Positions 60,524 through 64,000 of a stretch of 64,000 nt of DNA are shown piece after piece (positions within the stretch are counted from its first letter, which is position 1; each line of letters starts with the position of its first letter). Source of the stretch: JAHEFT01 sp963700705 (GTDB lineage: Bacteria; Pseudomonadota; Gammaproteobacteria; Xanthomonadales; SZUA-36). The translations under genes and the position numbers were made by a program. A model generated the notes under the pieces. It was given only the letters and a program-made list of their open reading frames with translations. It did no database searches and had not been told where the DNA came from. The DNA lies in assembly GCA_963700705.1 (NCBI GenBank), contig CAVOYQ010000009.1, positions 1-64,000 of the forward strand, written 5' to 3'.

Positions 60524-63021
60524 TTAATTGAAATACCGCTTGATCCGGACTCCAAAAGTCCTCGGCTGAATGACCACGTAATTCTTACGTCCCCAGAACC
60601 AGTCGGCGTTGGTGTCGATGTAGGAAGCCGCACGCTTGTCGAACATGTTGTCCAGGTAGGCGCTGACCTCCCAGTCGCTGTTGCTCATGCCGGCGCGCAG
60701 ATCCCAGGTGTTGTAGCTCGGTTGCTTCACACGGCCGCCGTAGCCGGTGCCGGAAGTATCAACGTCTTATAATGCGGTTGTATGAATCGCCGGTGTAGCT
60801 GGTCTGCAGGCGCACGTAGGCCTGCGCGCCGTCCATCATGCCAGTTTGCCAGTCGTATTCGGCGAAGGCCGAGAAGTTCAGGTCCGCCGTCAACGGCAGA
60901 CGGGTGCCGGCGGGGATCTCGAGCACCACGTCTTCGGGAGCCCGCTCATCGGAAACCGAGATGTCGTCATTGATCTCGGCCTTGAACAGGTAGGTGCTCA
61001 CCCAGCCCAGCTGCACATGCTCGGATGCCTGGTAAAAAATTTCCAGGTCGAACCCGTCTACAGTGGCATCGCCCAGGTTGGCAATTACGGTCTGATATGG
61101 TTGTTCGCAACATATGTAACTGGGGTCGGTCAGTTCCAGTTGCATGTCGTTCCAGACCTGGTGGTAACCGATCAGGTTGAACTGCAGTTGGCCGTTCATC
61201 CACTGCGATTTAAAGCCGGCCTCGTAGTTGTTCAGCAGATCCGGCCCGTATTCAACCGGCAGCGTGGGGTTGCCGCGCGCACGGTTGATGCCGCCGGTAC
61301 GGAAACCCTGCGAATACAGCGCATAGAGCATTTTGTCTTCTTCGAAGAAATACTGCAGGCCGATCTTGGGCAGAAATCCGCTGTCGCTGCCGGAAGGCGT
61401 GCTGACATCGGCCGGGCCCGTGGCCGGAATTTTCAGGGTGTAGGTCCGGTCGATTTTCACGTCGTACCAGCGCAGGCCGATCAGCATCTTCCACTTGTCG
61501 GCCAGGTCGACCGTGGCTTCGCCGAAAATGGCCCAGTCGGTGCGCTTGTTGCGCTCGTCCGAGGACCAGCGGGATTCGGTCGGATCGAGCGGCCCGTAGA
61601 TCGTGTTGTAGGCGGCCCACGACTCGGTGTCCATGTAGTCATCGATATACGTGTCGAACGCCCAGTGCTGCTTGGCCTGCTGGTAAAACAAACCGGCCGT
61701 CCAGAACCAGCGGGATGTATTACCGGTAAAACGCGTTTCGTGGGTCCAGCGCGTATCCCTTTGGTCGTTGTGCCAGAACCCGGTGGGGTCCGCGTCGTCG
61801 ACGTCGTAACCGACGCCGTTCAGCGCGCAGGCCGTCGAGAAATCGTAGATGTTGTACGCGGCGTACTAGGGGTTGTCTGCCGCAGGTGCCGTAGCCCGTA
61901 GGCGCCGAGCTAGGGAGTGATAATAGGCCACGCCGCTGGTGCCGTCGAAATGGTAGGCGGTGTCGCGTTCGAAGTAGGACGTCGACGAGGTCATCAACAC
62001 GCCGTTGAGATCGCCATCGAGGGTCAACTGGAAATTGTTCCAGGTGTCGTCCCAGTATTCCTGGTGGAACTTGACGGTCTTCAGGTCGCCGGTGGTCGGG
62101 TCGTAGTCGTTGTAACCTTTGACCCTGGAGTCGCTGTAGTTGTAGATGCCGGTGAGCGCCCAGTCGTCATTGAGCAGCCATTTGACTCCGACACGCGCGC
62201 CCTTGTAGGCCGTGCTGTTGATGTTGTTCTCGACGATGTCCGCGTTGGTCTTGCTGCCCTGGATGTATTCGCCGGTCTCCGGGTCGATCCGGCCGGGGCT
62301 GTACCCGAATACATTGTCTATGTAGCCGGCGTCCTCGCCACCATAGGCCACCAGGCGAATCGCCAGTTTGTCCTCGATGATCGGGATGTTCATCATGGTA
62401 TCGGCGTCCCAGCCGGTCTCGCCGCTGTGAATGTAGTGTAAACCGCCGCCGACATTGTCCGGCGAACTGGGTGGTGTCCGGCTTGTTGACAATGTAGCGC
62501 AGCGTTCCGGACTGGGAACTGGCGCCATAAAGCGTGCCCTGCGGTCCGGCCAGCGTTTCGATGCGCGCCAGGTCGTACGGGCGTATTTCCGGGGACTGGG
62601 CGCCTGTGGTCAGCGGTTGTTCATCGAGGTAAATCGCGGCCGATGAATCGGCGATAAACGGTCGGGCGGAATCGGCCAGTCCGCGGAAAATGATCTTGTT
62701 CAGGCCGGCGGATGAACCCACGACCGTCATCGCCGGCACGAATTTGGCAAGGTCTTTCAGGTCGGTGATGCCTACCTTGGTAATGTCTTCCTGGCTGAAG
62801 GCCTGGATGGACTGCGGAATGTCCTGGATGTTTTCCTCGCGTTTGCGTGCGGAAACGATGACTTCTTCCAGGCGGTTGTCATTGGCTTCGTTTTGCTCCT
62901 GTGCATAAACAACACCGGTCACGCCCGGTGTGAGTGCTGCCGCTATGGCGCTGACAATCGTGCGTTGTTTCCATTCATGGGAGGATTTGATGGATTGATC
63001 GCGGGACATCTTTGTCTCCAT
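60524..63021 (-). CDS. TonB-dependent outer-membrane receptor (frameshifted)
   Basis: About 830 residues over the pieces 63021-62460 (signal and plug), 62528-60759 (barrel) and 60730-60524 (C-terminus). The plug reads EEVIVSARKREENIQDIPQS, with ETLAGPQGTLYGASSQSGTL near its end. The barrel ends with the typical aromatic residue (GVRIKRYFN). Shifts occur near 62465 and 60760. A TAG at 61866-61868 lies in the barrel frame; the segment around it reads better in another frame (SSAPTGYGTCGRQPL), suggesting a compensating indel pair rather than a real stop. The substrate is unknown; the next gene downstream of the window edge is a CocE-type hydrolase, which may process an imported ester or amide. 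Confidence 0.8.
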
Positions 63022-63119
63022 TAAGTGCTCGCCGGATGCAGGCGATTTAACGAAATGTTAATAGCGCGAGAATATATCCCGATCCGTTGAATGTCTATAG
63101 ATAGTTTTTCGAAATATCG

Positions 63120-64000
63120 TCATAGGCCTTGTGATGGAAGTGAAGCTACTGGAAATCCCGCGGGAATCGTTTCGTCCCAGGTCTTCTCGCGCAGCAGGAC
63201 ACCGTTTTCACTCAGGCGGCGCACGTACCGGTAATAGAAATTTTCCCGGTCACTGCGCAGCAGGGTATCGCCTTCCCACAGCAGGTCGCGGTCTTCCAGC
63301 GTCACCCGGAAACTGTGTTTGCCGGTCTGGGTGGTATTTTCGGGATGGGCGTCCGACGTGTGGTACTCAATCAACTCCTTGTAGACCTCGGTGCCCCAGG
63401 GCAGGTGCTGGCCGTATTCGGTGTTGGCGCGGATGGTTGTTTCCGCTGTTTGCGGATTGCGGGACACTTCGGAAATCTCGCCATAGCCGGAGCTGGTTCC
63501 GGCAATATCGAAATGGCTGTAGCCGGGAGCTTCCGGGTTGGATGCAGGCGGCAGGAAAGCAGGCGCCGGGCGTTGTTCGAAGGGAACCACCGGCAACTCG
63601 ATGCGCGAACCGCCCTGGTCTCCCAGGTACAGCGAAGTGGTCACCGGGTAAGCGGTGGGCCAGAACATCGGCCACTGCGCATTGCTGATGGAAACCCGGA
63701 TGCGGTGTCCGGCGGGAAAAACCCAGGAAGTGAAATGCAGTTCCGGGTCGATTTCGAAAGATCTCACCGGGAACAATGTCAGACGGATCGCGGGCGGAAT
63801 CGCGGTGCGTGCCGTTAAATCCGGCGCCGGTGACCAGGGTCACGGATCCGTCGGGTGCAATGTCGGACAGGCGCACAAACCAGTCGGCCCGGGGAGCATC
63901 GGCAGCAACCCGCAGGTGAGCACGGGGACGGCCGAGGATTTCCAGGTCGGCGGGCAATACTTCGCTGTCGTAGACCAGGCTGTAGGCGTCGGTGGGCCGC
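63120..64000 (-). CDS. CocE/NonD-family hydrolase, C-terminal part (one frameshift; cut by window edge)
   Basis: Only the C-terminal region is present. From the edge it reads PTDAYSLVYDSEVLPADLEI, then LGRPRAHLRVAADAPRADWF, the beta-sandwich domain of X-Pro dipeptidyl-peptidase/CocE proteins. A shift near 63775 leads into FEIDPELHFTSWVFPAGHR, and the frame stops at 63120. The catalytic domain lies beyond 64000. It is upstream of and co-directional with the TonB receptor gene. It is a second member of the family of the 10052-12019 protein. Confidence 0.75.

Noticed and set aside
61866..61868. In-frame TAG in the TonB receptor as a recoded codon
   Set aside because: The neighbouring residues read better in a second frame, so a compensating indel pair is simpler; there is no sign of stop-codon recoding elsewhere.

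Overview
The window looks like chromosome of a GC-rich, Gram-negative, heterotrophic bacterium, most likely a gammaproteobacterium. This is inferred from a TonB-dependent outer-membrane receptor, many secreted peptidases and hydrolases, a class I-type PHA synthase, a GltS glutamate carrier, a Wzm/Wzt-type polysaccharide exporter and REP-like palindromes. No rRNA, CRISPR array, integrase or phage module was seen. Mobile DNA is limited to a remnant of an IS3-type orfA at the left edge.

Layout. (1) 0-4 kb: IS remnant, two small membrane proteins, an MFS carrier and an agmatinase-family enzyme. (2) 4-19 kb: a TPR protein, a modular purple-acid-phosphatase-like enzyme, iron-dependent alcohol dehydrogenase, CocE-type hydrolase, PHA synthase convergent with an ATP-grasp enzyme, DUF2147 protein, M24 peptidase, and a papain-like protease fused to an alpha/beta-hydrolase-like region. 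(3) 19-28 kb: small secreted protein, GltS, old-yellow-enzyme, a divergent XRE-cupin regulator region with a clear operator, TerC, AstE-like deacylase, tRNA-Ala(CGC), and an M23 peptidase with two copies of a WYDP/DGEG domain. (4) 28-45 kb: a surface-glycan region: oxidoreductase and glycosyltransferases on the + strand, and a tightly packed minus-strand operon Wzm-Wzt-phosphoethanolamine-transferase-like protein-AMP ligase-carrier protein-MBOAT, then a UGM/PPOX-like flavoprotein and two tandem TMTC-type membrane glycosyltransferases with TPR tails. (5) 45-64 kb: M14 carboxypeptidase with the same WYDP/DGEG domains, a large lipoprotein, an EamA carrier, a repeat-rich 989-residue secreted protein, a second old-yellow-enzyme, PAP2 phosphatase, Rieske oxygenase, TPR-sulfotransferase, a REP-like palindrome, a TonB receptor and the C-terminal part of a second CocE-type hydrolase cut by the window edge.

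The most interesting candidate system is in region 4: an AMP-ligase, a carrier protein and an MBOAT acyltransferase arranged like DltA-DltC-DltB, in one operon with a phosphoethanolamine-transferase-like membrane enzyme and an ABC glycan exporter. I infer a periplasmic acylation or aminoacylation system for an exported surface polymer.

Caveat on quality: about twenty genes are interrupted by single-base frameshifts, often in short homopolymers and sometimes in compensating pairs, while neighbouring genes of the same size are intact. In one case a near-identical paralogue inside the window shows the indel directly. I treat most interruptions as probable sequence errors and give each broken gene as one locus, with the positions of the shifts.
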